The notes beneath the pieces were generated by a model. The model searched no databases. It was not told the origin of the DNA and worked only from the letters and a program-made list of their open reading frames with translations. A stretch of DNA of 64,000 nt from Coniferiporia sulphurascens (lineage: Eukaryota > Basidiomycota > Agaricomycetes > Hymenochaetales > Hymenochaetaceae): the NCBI GenBank assembly GCA_002794785.1, contig NBBA01000018.1, positions 744,001 through 808,000 on the forward strand, written 5' to 3'. The position numbers and the translations under genes are program-made. This document shows positions 63,582 through 64,000 of this stretch, in pieces. The number at the start of each line of letters is the position of its first letter. Positions within the stretch are counted from its first letter, which is position 1.

Positions 63582-64000
63582 ATGGTTTTTGACCTCACCA
63601 TTGGCACGGAGCGTGCACAGGCTCTTCAGGTTAGATTTTACTCATAATTTCAGAAAAGAAAAGAAGATCACGCCCGCAATTCTACAGAATTCTATCCAAG
63701 ATGAGCTCTTGAAAAGAGGCTACAGTCCAGATTCCGGTTCGTCGTCTCGTTCTTCCCCAGGACCCTTGTATTGACGGCCTTTTTTTAGATCCAGTTATGG
63801 CGGAATACATAACTATTATGCTTATCAATAATAAGACCGCTGGTGAGTAGTACTTCACGAAGGTGGGAGGACCAGTAAATTGACTTCACATTCGCAGAAC
63901 AAATTACGGCCGAGCTTGAAGACTGTAAGTCCCCCTGTGATTTTTTTGGAGTTATGAAATTTATATAGATGTTCCTCCTGCTAAGTAATTGGCGTAAGCG
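63582..64000 (+). CDS. Nab2-like poly(A) RNA-binding protein, N-terminal part, runs off the window
   Basis: Exons 63582-63629, 63688-63736, 63789-63842 and 63898-63924 join in phase to encode about 59 residues of the helical PWI-like domain at the start of fungal Nab2/ZC3H14-type proteins: a start with LTIGTERAQALQ, then IQDELLKRGYSPDSDPVMAEY, then ITIMLINNKTAEQITAELED. In Nab2 this domain docks to the nuclear-pore protein Mlp1 during mRNA export, while CCCH zinc fingers further on bind poly(A); those would lie beyond the window. After 63924 a GTAAGT donor begins an intron. An acceptor at 63968 would lead to a stop within seven codons, and a branch-like TGCTAAG follows it, so the true acceptor probably lies past 64000. 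Partial at the 3' end. Confidence 0.8.

Noticed and set aside
63969..63989. Final short exon with a stop for the Nab2-like gene
   Set aside because: It would give a protein of about 65 residues lacking all zinc fingers; a branch-like TGCTAAG suggests the intron continues past the window.

Overview
This window is eukaryotic nuclear DNA from a filamentous fungus, most likely a mushroom-forming basidiomycete (Agaricomycetes). The clearest genes are cut into many exons by short introns, mostly 50-75 nt, with GTRNGY donors and YAG acceptors. The proteins also fit: a RIT1 initiator-tRNA modifier, a Mpr1-type acetyltransferase, a PCL-type cyclin and a probable relic of a fungal-type kinase. I traced exons by hand, checking splice sites, reading phase and family motifs. 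All models marked as traced are in phase from start to stop.

Layout. (1) 0.9-9.8 kb is a dense housekeeping block: an unnamed trihelix/Myb-like protein (minus), a CSC1/RSN1-type (OSCA/TMEM63) membrane channel (minus), and, divergent from it across a 910-bp spacer, RIT1 (plus). (2) 9.8-16.5 kb holds no gene I can support. (3) 16.5-19.1 kb is a 14-exon mitochondrial-type AAA+ ATPase (minus). (4) 19.1-51.4 kb is a desert of about 32 kb holding one confident gene, a single-exon PCL-type cyclin at 35.4-36.8 kb. The core of the desert (about 28-47 kb) is full of microsatellites, C/G homopolymers, small hairpins and a strongly enriched heptamer, GACTCGG. (5) 51.4-52.7 kb carries a degraded gene resembling fungal-type (FunK1) kinases. 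(6) 56.3-57.7 kb is a 3-hydroxyacyl/3-hydroxybutyryl-CoA dehydrogenase with a 7-nt exon and an apparent GC-AG intron. (7) 57.7-62.0 kb has coding-like fragments I could not assemble. (8) 62.0-64.0 kb has a Mpr1-like GNAT acetyltransferase (minus) divergent from the 5' end of a Nab2-like poly(A) RNA-binding protein gene (plus) that runs off the window.

The genes are not an operon or an obvious pathway cluster. They are ordinary single-copy functions: ion transport, tRNA modification, mitochondrial ATPase, cell cycle/phosphate signalling, fatty-acid oxidation, amino-acid analogue detoxification and mRNA export. I found no RNA gene, CRISPR array or intact transposon. The most unusual things are the repeat-saturated domain around the cyclin with its GACTCGG motif, a small family of GCGCGCTTA hairpins, and very small exons of 7 and 10 nt.
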